A DNA stretch of 64,000 bases from Glycomyces harbinensis (GTDB lineage Bacteria > Actinomycetota > Actinomycetes > Mycobacteriales > Micromonosporaceae), in contig NZ_FNAD01000014.1 of assembly GCF_900101745.1 (NCBI RefSeq), positions 62,001 through 126,000 on the forward strand, read 5' to 3'. The notes below the pieces were generated by a model. That model saw only the letters and a list, made by a program, of their open reading frames with translations. It did not search any database and was not told where the DNA came from. Of this stretch, positions 16,480 to 23,833 are shown in pieces. Within the stretch, counting starts at the first letter, position 1, and the number at the start of each line of letters is the position of its first letter. The position numbers and the translations under genes are program-made.

Positions 16480-17130
16480 ATGAAGTTCATCCGCAAGGCG
16501 TCGCTGCTCGTCGGGGCCATGGCCCTGGCGACAGTGGTGCTGGCGAGCCCCGCGCGGGCCGCGCACTTCACCGACGCACCTCCCGGCCAGATCGTCATCG
16601 ACATCGCCACGGTCAACGGCTCGGGCTGCCCCCAGGACACGACGGCCGTCGCCGTCAACGAGGGCAACACCTCGTTCACCGTCACCTACAGCGACTACCT
16701 GGTGCAGGCCGGCGGCAACTCCGACCCCACCGACTTCCGCAAGAACTGCCAGCTCAACCTGATCGTGCACGTCCCGTCGGGCTTCACCTACGCGATCGCG
16801 AAGACCGACTACCGCGGGTTCGGGCACCTCGAGCCGGGTGCGAGCGGCATGCAGAAGGCGAGTTACTACTTCTCGGGCATGTCGCAGACCACCAGCTCGA
16901 CCCACCGGCTGGCGGCGCCGCTCAGCGACAACTGGCAGTTCACCGACGAGGTCGAGGTGGACCAGGTCGTCTACAAGCCGTGCGGTGAAGAGCGCAACTT
17001 CAACATCAACACCGAACTGCGCGTGGCCGCCGGCACCGACCGCACCCTGAAGAGCTTCCTCGCGATGGACTCGACCGATGGCGACATCGAGACCGTGTTC
17101 CACTTCGCCTGGAAGCAGTGCGACCAGTAA
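16480..17130 (+). CDS. Secreted DUF4360 protein, copy 2
   Basis: Another 216-residue DUF4360 protein, clearly paralogous to the one at 15514 along its whole length. The signal peptide is cleaved near ARA-A (residues 25-28). The same landmarks recur in order: VNGSGCPQDT, FRKNCQLNL, SQTTSSTH, YKPCGEERN and a terminal WKQC, so the four cysteines are kept. The differences are spread over the surface rather than clustered. AAAGGG precedes the ATG at 16480. Its own promoter and a shared convergent terminator make it a separate transcription unit. Function unknown; extracellular. Confidence 0.85.
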   Translation: MKFIRKASLLVGAMALATVVLASPARAAHFTDAPPGQIVIDIATVNGSGCPQDTTAVAVNEGNTSFTVTYSDYLVQAGGNSDPTDFRKNCQLNLIVHVPSGFTYAIAKTDYRGFGHLEPGASGMQKASYYFSGMSQTTSSTHRLAAPLSDNWQFTDEVEVDQVVYKPCGEERNFNINTELRVAAGTDRTLKSFLAMDSTDGDIETVFHFAWKQCDQ

Positions 17131-17160
17131 GAACACCCCCTGAACCGCAACAGGTTCGCG

Positions 17161-17188
17161 CGGCCGGACGGCGCACGCCGTCCGGCCG
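17161..17188. terminator. Bidirectional terminator between DUF4360 copy 2 and the response regulator
   Basis: CGGCCGGACGGCG and CGCCGTCCGGCCG are exact reverse complements separated by two bases. It lies between two convergent genes (stops at 17130 and 17195), so it can serve both strands. Confidence 0.75.
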
Positions 17189-17194
17189 TCGCGG

Positions 17195-17845
17195 TCAGTC
17201 GAGCAGGCCGTGGTGGAGCGCGCGCAGCACGGCTCGGGTGCGGTCGCGAGTGCCCAGCTTCGCCAGGATGCTGGAGACGTGGTTCTTGACCGTGCCCTCG
17301 GCGAGGAACAGCGCCTCGGCGATCTCGCGGTTGCTGAAGCCCGCGGCGAGAAGCCGCAGCACGTCGCGCTCGCGGTCGGTCGGCGGCTGGATCAGCGCCT
17401 CGCCGACGCCCAGCGCCGGATCGTCGATCCGCTGCAGCGAACGCAGGAGCCGGTCGGTGATCGCCGGCCGCAGGAGCGTCCCGCCTTCGGCCAGCGTCGA
17501 CACCGCGGCCACGAGCCGCTGGAGCGTGACGTCCTTGAGCAGGTAGCCGCGCGCGCCCGCCTGGATCGCGCCCAGCACCAGCTCATCGTCGTCGAACGTG
17601 GTCAACACCAGCACGGGCACGTCGATGCCGCTGTCGCGCAAGGCGTTGAGCGTCCAAATGCCGTCGTGGCGGGGCATGCGCAGATCCAGGAGCACCACGT
17701 CGGGCCGGGTCTCGGCGATGACCGACAGCGCGGCCATGCCGTCGTCCGCCTCGGCCACCACCTCGACGTCCTCGCAGAGGTCGAGCAGCCGCCGGATGCC
17801 GTGGCGGACCAGATGCTGGTCGTCGACGAGGCACACGCGGATCAT
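17195..17845 (-). CDS. NarL/LuxR-type response regulator
   Basis: A 216-residue regulator. The receiver domain (residues 1-120) has the acidic pair Asp8/Asp9, the phosphoacceptor Asp54 (VVLLDLRMP), Thr in VLTTFDD and Lys in GYLLKD. The C-terminal LuxR helix-turn-helix carries TDRERDVLRLLAAGFSNREIAEAL and GTVKNHVSSILAKLGTRDR. The ATG at 17845 overlaps the kinase stop (ATGA), so kinase and regulator are coupled. The divergent ABC exporter at 19098 is the probable target, as in DesK/DesR- and LiaRS-like systems that respond to membrane or antibiotic stress. The signal is not known. Confidence 0.92.
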   Translation of the reverse strand: MIRVCLVDDQHLVRHGIRRLLDLCEDVEVVAEADDGMAALSVIAETRPDVVLLDLRMPRHDGIWTLNALRDSGIDVPVLVLTTFDDDELVLGAIQAGARGYLLKDVTLQRLVAAVSTLAEGGTLLRPAITDRLLRSLQRIDDPALGVGEALIQPPTDRERDVLRLLAAGFSNREIAEALFLAEGTVKNHVSSILAKLGTRDRTRAVLRALHHGLLD

Positions 17846-18960
17846 GCGGCCGGCACCTCCGCCCGCACCGAGAACCCGTCCGCCCCCGAGAACCGCACCG
17901 TTCCGCCCAGCGACTCGAGCCGCTCGGCCATGCCGCGCAGGCCGTTGCCGACCACCACCTCGCGGGCCCCGACCCCGTCGTCGCGCGCCTCGAACGCGAG
18001 ACGCCCGTCCTCCGAGACGATGTCGATCCACAGGTTCTCCGCCCGGGCGTGCCGGATCGCGTTCGTCACGACCTCCTGCACGCAGCGCACCAGCAGCCGC
18101 GTGCGCTCGGCGTCCGCCGCCACCGACGCACCGATGCGCAAGTGCACCACGGGCTCGGGCAGATCCGACACCACGGCCTCGAGCACCTCCCGAAGCCGCG
18201 CGTCGTCCTCGCGCATCTCCCCGACGGTCGCCCGGACGTCCCCGAGCAGCTCCCGCGCCAGCTCCTTCGCCCGGTCGACCGACTCGCCCCGCTCGGACCC
18301 GCGCCGATGCGAAGCGATCTCCAACTCCAGGGACAGCACCGTCAACTGGTGTCCGAGCAGGTCGTGCAGCTCCCGGGCGATGCGCAGCCGCTCCTCGGCA
18401 CGACTCGACTCCGCCAGCAGCGCCCCCGCCGCCCGCAACCGGACGTGCGCCTCGGCGATGCTCCGACGCAGACGGGTCTCGCGCTGCATCGCCTTCACGC
18501 TCAGGACGCTCGCGGCCTGAAGCGCCAGGTACAGCAGCGCGACCATGCCGATCTCGTACGCCTCCCCGTACCCGCTCGCGGCGATCCCCACGACCGCGGT
18601 GTTGACCGCGACGAGCACCGCCGAGACCCATTCCGGGACGCTGTAGGCGCTCACGGCCACGGCGAACACCAGCAGGATCGGCGTCCATCCCGCCGACGGC
18701 GCGGTCAGCACCAGCACCGGAGCGAGCACCGACTGGGCGGCGAGCGCGGCGACCGTCACCCGGCGCGGCGCCACCTCCATCAGCCACATGCTCGTGAGGA
18801 ACGCCGCGGCGAACGCCGCGTACAGCAGCAGCCACCAGCCGTTCGGGATCAGCGGCAGCCGCCCGCCCCGGACCCCGACGACGACCACCGGCGCGCTGAT
18901 GGCCAGGCAGACGATCGTCACGACCACCCCGCCCCAGCCGTCGGCCCCCAGTCGTCTCAT
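17842..18960 (-). CDS. DesK/NarX-type sensor histidine kinase
   Basis: A 372-residue kinase with five or six membrane helices in the first 150 residues and almost no extracellular domain, suggesting that it senses the membrane itself. The HisKA_3 dimerisation domain holds the phosphorylated His199 (RIARELHDLLGHQL), and the C-terminal HATPase domain shows the N box (EVVTNAIRHARA) and GNGLRGMAERL. The ATG at 18960 is taken because the first membrane helix follows directly; an in-frame ATG upstream at 19035 would add 25 basic residues and reach into the promoter region of the divergent ABC genes. It pairs with the response regulator downstream. Confidence 0.88.
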   Translation of the reverse strand: MRRLGADGWGGVVVTIVCLAISAPVVVVGVRGGRLPLIPNGWWLLLYAAFAAAFLTSMWLMEVAPRRVTVAALAAQSVLAPVLVLTAPSAGWTPILLVFAVAVSAYSVPEWVSAVLVAVNTAVVGIAASGYGEAYEIGMVALLYLALQAASVLSVKAMQRETRLRRSIAEAHVRLRAAGALLAESSRAEERLRIARELHDLLGHQLTVLSLELEIASHRRGSERGESVDRAKELARELLGDVRATVGEMREDDARLREVLEAVVSDLPEPVVHLRIGASVAADAERTRLLVRCVQEVVTNAIRHARAENLWIDIVSEDGRLAFEARDDGVGAREVVVGNGLRGMAERLESLGGTVRFSGADGFSVRAEVPAA

Positions 18961-19097
18961 CGGCCCCAGCTTAAGCGCCGCCGCGCGCCGCCGCCCGTGC
19001 CGGAAGTCACGGGTCCGATCCATGACCTCTCGCACGCGCGGCCGGGGCCCCGCGGCCCATAGCTTCGAGTCGCGAGGAAAACCCGAGAGGAGACCCG

Positions 19098-20012
19098 ATG
19101 CCCGTCATCGAAGTGCGCGGTCTGCGCAAGACATACGGCGACAAGGTCGCGGTGGACGACGTCAGCCTGACCGTCGAGCCGGGGGAGGTCTACGGCGTGC
19201 TCGGCCGCAACGGCGCCGGCAAGACCACGACCGTCGAGGCCGTCGCCGGACTCCGCAACCCCGACGCCGGCACCCTGAGCGTCCTCGGACTCGACCCCCG
19301 CCGCGACCGCGCCCGGGTCCGCCAGATACTCGGCGTACAGCTCCAGGACGCCGAGCTCCACAGCGCGCTCACCGTGCACGAGCTGGTGCGCCTCCACCGC
19401 TCCTTCTACCGCGGCGGCGCCGACCCCGAAGAGCTGATCGACCGCGTCGGCCTGACCGATCGGCGCCGCACCCGCTTCGAGAACCTCTCGGGCGGCCAGC
19501 AGCAGCGGCTCAACATCGCGCTCGCCCTCGTCGGCCGGCCCCGCGTGGTCATCCTCGACGAACTCACCACGGGCCTCGATCCCGAAGCGCGCCGCGGCAT
19601 GTGGGCCATGGTCGAGCGCCTCCGCGACGGCGGCGTGACCGTGATGCTCGTCAGCCACCACATGGAAGAGGTCGAACGGCTCTGCGACCGCGTCGCGCTC
19701 ATCGACAAAGGACGGGTCGCCGCCGTCGACACCCCCGCCGGACTCATCGCCCGCTCCGGCCTGGACCAGCAGGTGCGCTTTCGCACCGCCGAACCGTTCG
19801 ACACCGCCGTCCTCGACCGGCTCGACGAGGTCGACGCGGTGCGACTCGACGGCGACCAGGTCGTCGCCACCGGATCGGGGAACCTCCTCCACGCCGTCAG
19901 CACCGCCCTCGTCGGCGCCGGCGTGACCGCACTGGACACCCGGTTCGAGCGGGCGACGCTCGAAGACGCCTTCCTGACCCTGACCGGCAGCCGCTTCGAC
20001 GGAGAGGCCTGA
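19098..20012 (+). CDS. ABC exporter ATP-binding protein (DrrA-like)
   Basis: A 304-residue ATPase. Walker A GRNGAGKTTT (Lys42), signature LSGGQ at 130-134, Walker B ending in Asp154-Glu155 (ILDELTTGLD) and the switch His in LVSHHMEE are all intact. The 70-residue C-terminal extension with a beta-rich domain is common in DrrA/CcmA-type exporters of drugs or lipids. A GAGAGGAG site precedes the ATG. It is followed after two bases by its permease and is divergent from the two-component pair, which probably controls it. Confidence 0.92.
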   Translation: MPVIEVRGLRKTYGDKVAVDDVSLTVEPGEVYGVLGRNGAGKTTTVEAVAGLRNPDAGTLSVLGLDPRRDRARVRQILGVQLQDAELHSALTVHELVRLHRSFYRGGADPEELIDRVGLTDRRRTRFENLSGGQQQRLNIALALVGRPRVVILDELTTGLDPEARRGMWAMVERLRDGGVTVMLVSHHMEEVERLCDRVALIDKGRVAAVDTPAGLIARSGLDQQVRFRTAEPFDTAVLDRLDEVDAVRLDGDQVVATGSGNLLHAVSTALVGAGVTALDTRFERATLEDAFLTLTGSRFDGEA

Positions 20013-20014
20013 CC

Positions 20015-20788
20015 ATGTCCGCCACCGAATCCATCACCGCCCGCCGCCCCGGCGCGCGCGCCTGGGCCGTCCTCATCGCCGCCGAGGCCCGCATGGTCTC
20101 CCGCGACACCGCCGGCCTGCTCATCCCGTTCGGCCTGCCGCTGCTCATCCTCGTCATGAACGGCCTCGGATCGGCCGGCCAGACCACCGCCGACGGCGTC
20201 GGCGTCTTCGAGCGCTACGTGATGCCGGTGGTCCTGACCATCGTCATCGCCGTGGTCGGCGTGGTGAACATGCCCAGCTTCCTCGCCTTCTACCGCCGCA
20301 CCGGCGTACTGCGCCGACTGGCGGTCACCCCGGCGAACCCCGCCATGATCCTCGCCGCCCAACTGATCGTCGCCCTCGTCCAGTCCATGATCGGCGTCGC
20401 CGTCGGCGTGGCCGCCGCGATGCTCTTCTTCGACGTCGGCCTCCCCGAACGGCCGGGCACCGCGCTGGCGGTCTTCGGCCTCGCGTCGCTCACGATGTAC
20501 GCCATCGGCATGCTGGTCGCCGCCATCGCCCCGACCGGCAACGCCGCCGTGGCGATCGGCCTGACGCTGTTCTTCGCCCTGGGCGCGACGGGCGGCATGT
20601 TCGGACCCACCGAGAACCTGCCGGAGCCGCTGGCCGCGGTCGGCGAAGCCCTCCCGTTCGGCGCCGCCGTCCAAGCCGTCGGCGACGCCTGGACCGGTGC
20701 CGCGCTGAACCCGTCGCACCTCATCGCCCTGGCCGCCGCCACCGCGATCAGCGCCGCCGTCGCGGTCAAGTGCTTCCGCTGGGAATGA
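20015..20788 (+). CDS. ABC-2-type exporter permease
   Basis: A 257-residue membrane protein with six predicted helices of the ABC-2 family; the typical conserved block is RRTGVLRRLAVTPANP near residue 95. The start ATG lies two bases after the stop of the ATPase gene. With that ATPase it would form an exporter for an antibiotic, peptide or lipid. Substrate unknown; the link to the divergent DesK-like kinase suggests membrane-active compounds. Confidence 0.88.
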   Translation: MSATESITARRPGARAWAVLIAAEARMVSRDTAGLLIPFGLPLLILVMNGLGSAGQTTADGVGVFERYVMPVVLTIVIAVVGVVNMPSFLAFYRRTGVLRRLAVTPANPAMILAAQLIVALVQSMIGVAVGVAAAMLFFDVGLPERPGTALAVFGLASLTMYAIGMLVAAIAPTGNAAVAIGLTLFFALGATGGMFGPTENLPEPLAAVGEALPFGAAVQAVGDAWTGAALNPSHLIALAAATAISAAVAVKCFRWE

Positions 20789-20879
20789 CCCGCCGGAAAC
20801 GGCGACGGTTCGGCCCGGCCCGCCGCGGCTACCCTTGCGGCCGGCGCCGCGCCCGGCGGCGGCCGCGGAAGGAGACCGC

Positions 20880-21797
20880 GTGCGTCCACTCGACAGGCTC
20901 TACGCCGCGGGTTTCGTGGTGGCCTGGAGCTCCGGGTTCATCGGCGTGGAACTGGGCACCCGCGACGCCTCCGCCGTCACCTTGCTGACCTGGCGATTCC
21001 TGGTCCTCGCTCTGCCCGCGGCCGCCTGGATCGCCCACCGCCGCTCCAGGTTCGCCGGCCGCGACCTGCGCCTCCACCTCGTCATCGGGGCCTTCGCGCA
21101 GGTCGGCTACCTGAGCGGGGTGGCCTTCGCCGCGCAGCTCGGCGTCGCACCGGGCGTCGTCTCGCTCATCGCGGGCCTCCAACCGCTGATCATGGCGGTG
21201 GCCGCTGCCGCGTTCCTCAGCGAGCGGACCAGCCGCCTCCAAGTGCTCGGGCTGCTCATCGGCCTCGCGGGCGTGGCCCTGGTGGTCTCCGTCGACGGCG
21301 GCGGGCCCGTCCCGCTGTGGGCGTACGCGCTGCCGCTGGGATCGGTCCTGAGCCTGGTCGCCGCCACCGTCGTCGAACGCCGCACCCGACCCGACAGCCT
21401 CGGCCCGATCGACGCCCTCGCCGTGCAGTTCCTGTTCGCCGCGATCGCCTTCACCATGATCGCGGCCGCGGGGGGATACCTGCGACCCGCGGCCACCCCG
21501 GACTTCTGGGCGGGCGTGATCCTCACGGTGGTCCTGGCCGGCATCGGCGGATACGGCCTGTACTGGGCCGTGGTCCACCGCAGCGGCGCCACCGTCGCCT
21601 CGAGCCTGCTCTACCTGACGCCGCCCACCACACTGCTGTGGGCCTGGGCGATGTTCGGCGACCAGGTGACCGGCCGGGCGTGGGCCGGCCTGGCCGTCAC
21701 CGCGCTCGGCGTCGCGCTGGCGCTGCGGCGCGGTCCCGGCCCGCCCCCGCATGAATCGAGCACGGCCGGGTATCCGGGCGTCACCGAACGTCGATGA
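20880..21797 (+). CDS. EamA-family (DMT) permease
   Basis: A 305-residue protein with ten hydrophobic helices arranged as two EamA repeats, the drug/metabolite transporter fold. The opening FVVAWSSGFIGVELG with TWRF further on is typical of the RhaT/YdcZ-like branch. The GTG at 20880 is chosen because GGAAGGAG ends six bases before it; a TTG at 20835 lacks a site. It follows the ABC permease by 91 bases and may be read through from that operon. It probably exports a small metabolite or amino acid; the substrate cannot be told. Confidence 0.85.
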   Translation: MRPLDRLYAAGFVVAWSSGFIGVELGTRDASAVTLLTWRFLVLALPAAAWIAHRRSRFAGRDLRLHLVIGAFAQVGYLSGVAFAAQLGVAPGVVSLIAGLQPLIMAVAAAAFLSERTSRLQVLGLLIGLAGVALVVSVDGGGPVPLWAYALPLGSVLSLVAATVVERRTRPDSLGPIDALAVQFLFAAIAFTMIAAAGGYLRPAATPDFWAGVILTVVLAGIGGYGLYWAVVHRSGATVASSLLYLTPPTTLLWAWAMFGDQVTGRAWAGLAVTALGVALALRRGPGPPPHESSTAGYPGVTERR

Positions 21798-21812
21798 GAG
21801 AGGGGCAGCGCC

Positions 21813-22364
21813 GTGTCCGGTGATGTGGTGGATCTGATCATGGCCGACCATCGTGAGGTGGAGCGGTTGTTCGACGAGCTCAAGCAGCATCCGCAGAAGC
21901 GCCCGCTGCTGGTGCCGGTGGTGTCGGCGCTGCTGGTGGCGCACAGTCGGGCGGAGGAGGCCGAGGTGTACCCGGCCGCGAAGTCGGAGGCGGGTGAGAT
22001 CGAGGAGGTCGCGCACAGCCAGCACGAGCACGAGGAGGCCGAGGAGCTGCTGGTGCGGCTGACGGAGGCCGATCCGGAGTCGCCGGGGTTCGATGTGGCG
22101 CTGGAGAAGCTGGTCGAGGCGGTTACGCATCATGTCGAGGAGGAGGAGTCCACGGTGCTGCCGGGGATGAGGACACGCCTCGACGACGCCCGCCGCAGGG
22201 AGCTGGGGGAGGCGTTCGCCGCCAGCCGCGCCGAGCATCTGGGCGACCGGCCGGGTGAGGCCAGGAAGGCCGAGCTGGAGCGCCAGGCCGCCAACGCGGG
22301 CATCACCGGCGCCTCGTCGATGGACAAGGCCCGACTCGCCGAGGAACTCAAGCACTCCTCCTGA
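21813..22364 (+). CDS. Hemerythrin-domain protein with C-terminal SAP/Rho-N-like tail
   Basis: A 183-residue protein. Residues 5-120 form a hemerythrin/HHE four-helix bundle with the metal-binding pattern HREVERLFDEL, HSRAEEAEVYP, HSQHEHEEAEELL and HHVEEEESTVLP, enough His and Glu for a di-iron site. After an acidic-basic helix, residues 145-180 (ERQAANAGITGASSMDKARLAEEL) resemble a small Rho-N/SAP-like nucleic-acid-binding tail. Such proteins are linked to oxygen or nitrosative-stress sensing in actinobacteria. The GTG start has a GAGAGGGG site. It sits 15 bases after the EamA gene but its codon use is less GC-strict. Role inferred from the family. Confidence 0.85.
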   Translation: MSGDVVDLIMADHREVERLFDELKQHPQKRPLLVPVVSALLVAHSRAEEAEVYPAAKSEAGEIEEVAHSQHEHEEAEELLVRLTEADPESPGFDVALEKLVEAVTHHVEEEESTVLPGMRTRLDDARRRELGEAFAASRAEHLGDRPGEARKAELERQAANAGITGASSMDKARLAEELKHSS

Positions 22365-22601
22365 GCCGCGCAATCCGCGCTGGTGACCGGCTCGGTCCCC
22401 GGCTGTCCATGTGGTCGGAAGTCTCCGTGCCCGTCCGGGGGCCGCTGCCGGTGCGATGAGCGCAAGGCCGCCGAACCGCCCGCGGGATCGATGGCCCCGG
22501 TGCGGAGGACGGTCTCGACGCGATCGAGGAAGCGCTCGACGCCTGACAGGGTGAGATAGGGTGACTTTGCTTCGTATTGCGACCAAGGAACGGGAGTCTC
22601 G

Positions 22602-23012
22602 GTGCCTGAGGGAGAAGAGGCCGCGCAGCGCCTCGCGCAGTCGCGGGCGGCTCTGGCGCAGGCGGGCGCCGCGCCCGAGGAGAACCAGGCCCGGCCGGTG
22701 ACCGCCGAATCGGCGAACGGTCTCGTGTCGGTGACCCTCGGCGTCGAAGGACGGGTCGAACTCATCAACGTGGAGCCCAAGGCGTTCAAGGAGGGTTCCG
22801 ACTTCATCGCCGAGCACGTGCTGCTCGCGGTGAACGACGCGCTCGACCAGCGGGCCGCGATGGTCGGCACCGAGGAGCCGGTCCTCGACCTCGAGGCGGT
22901 CGACCAGTCGATCGCCGAGATCCAGGACGCCTCACTGGCCCGGTTCGGGGCCATGAGCGCCTCGATCACCCAGGTCATGGGCAAACTCGGCAGCGCGGGA
23001 CGGGGAGTCTGA
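22602..23012 (+). CDS. YbaB/EbfC-family protein A of a coupled pair
   Basis: A 136-residue YbaB/EbfC-type protein. The central beta sheet (VTAESANGLVSVTLGVEGRV) and the helical arms (DQRAAMVGTE, QSIAEIQDASLARF) are clear. Classical YbaB proteins bind DNA as dimers; in actinobacteria divergent members such as EspL also belong to type VII secretion loci. The GTG at 22602 has an AAGGAACGGGAG stretch in front. Its last base is shared with the start of the next, related gene, so the two likely form a heterodimer. Confidence 0.8.
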   Translation: MPEGEEAAQRLAQSRAALAQAGAAPEENQARPVTAESANGLVSVTLGVEGRVELINVEPKAFKEGSDFIAEHVLLAVNDALDQRAAMVGTEEPVLDLEAVDQSIAEIQDASLARFGAMSASITQVMGKLGSAGRGV

Positions 23013-23410
23013 TGTTCGGAGAAGACCTGGTCGGCCAGCAGCTCGCGGAGGTGCGCGACCTGCTAGCGAAGGCGCCCGGCACGCCGGGGGAGCAGGCCGA
23101 GCCGATCCTGACCGAGGCCGCCGACGGCCGCATCAAGATCACCCTCGGGACCGACGGCCGCTTCGAGCGGATCAAGATGACCCTCAGCGCGCTCAAGGAC
23201 GGCCCGGACGCCCTTGTCGAGCAGCTCAAGCTGGGGCTGAACGACGCCCTCGACCAGCGTGCCGCCGCGACCGCGGTCGCGGCGCCCGAGCTCGACATGG
23301 AGACCGTCAACGAGAAGGTGGCCGAGCTCCAGGACGCGTCGCTGCGCCAGTTCCAGGTCATGACGGCCTCGATCCGCGAAGTGATGGCCAAGCTCGACGC
23401 GCGTCGATGA
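23012..23410 (+). CDS. YbaB/EbfC-family protein B of a coupled pair
   Basis: A 132-residue YbaB-like protein, paralogous to the preceding one: ITLGTDGRFERIKM stands for the central strands and the motif NDALDQRAA is shared with its partner at the same position, as is ELQDASLRQF. The ATG overlaps the stop of the first gene by one base pattern (TGATG), which points to translational coupling and complex formation. DNA or a secretion substrate could be the target; the sequence does not decide. Ends 37 bases before the convergent ArsR gene. Confidence 0.8.
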   Translation: MFGEDLVGQQLAEVRDLLAKAPGTPGEQAEPILTEAADGRIKITLGTDGRFERIKMTLSALKDGPDALVEQLKLGLNDALDQRAAATAVAAPELDMETVNEKVAELQDASLRQFQVMTASIREVMAKLDARR

Positions 23411-23446
23411 CCGGGCGTCGCCTCCCCGAGGGCCGGTAGCAAGGCC

Positions 23447-23782
23447 CTATTCGACGGCGGTGCGGCGCCGGGCCACGGCGGCGTGCCCCAGGGCCTGTTC
23501 GATGAGCGGTTCGAGGTGGCCGTCGGCGACGGAGTAGTAGACGAACGTGCCTTCGCGCCTGGTGTTGACCAGTCCGGCGAGGCGGAGTTTCGCGAGGTGC
23601 TGGCTCACGGCGGTGGGGCGGGCGCCCGACAGCTCGGCGAGGCAGGCGACGTTCTCCTCGCCCTGGAGCAGCGCCCACATGAGCTTGAGGCGAGTGGGGT
23701 CGGCGAGCATCCGGAGCGCGTCGGCGGCGGCCTGGACCTGGTCGTCGTCCGGCATGGTGAAGTCCGGGATGCCCTCGTGCAT
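23447..23782 (-). CDS. ArsR/SmtB-family metal-sensing repressor
   Basis: A 111-residue winged-helix repressor: LADPTRLKLMWALL and ARPTAVSQHLAKLRLAGLV form the HTH, and EGTFVYYSVAD the wing. The C-terminal helix GHLEPLIEQALGHA carries His residues at the alpha-5 position used by Zn/Co/Ni sensors. No CxC motif is present, so it is not an arsenite sensor. It is divergent from a P1B-4 ATPase and the 51-base gap holds a perfect operator (23807-23828), so it very likely represses both genes until the metal accumulates. Confidence 0.9.
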   Translation of the reverse strand: MHEGIPDFTMPDDDQVQAAADALRMLADPTRLKLMWALLQGEENVACLAELSGARPTAVSQHLAKLRLAGLVNTRREGTFVYYSVADGHLEPLIEQALGHAAVARRRTAVE

Positions 23783-23806
23783 GGCACTGAGCCTACCGTA
23801 CCTTGC

Positions 23807-23828
23807 TATCTTCGTACTTGCGAAGATA
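23807..23828. promoter_or_regulatory. Operator of the ArsR / P1B ATPase divergent pair
   Basis: TATCTTCG and CGAAGATA, exact reverse complements six bases apart, in the middle of the 51-base gap between the two starts. The size and position match ArsR/SmtB imperfect 12-2-12 operators. One bound dimer would block both genes. Confidence 0.75.
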
Positions 23829-23833
23829 CGATC

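Noticed and set aside
17161..17188. 13-base perfect inverted repeat as an insertion-sequence end
   Set aside because: The two-base loop, the position between convergent stops and the lack of a transposase make a bidirectional terminator the simpler reading.
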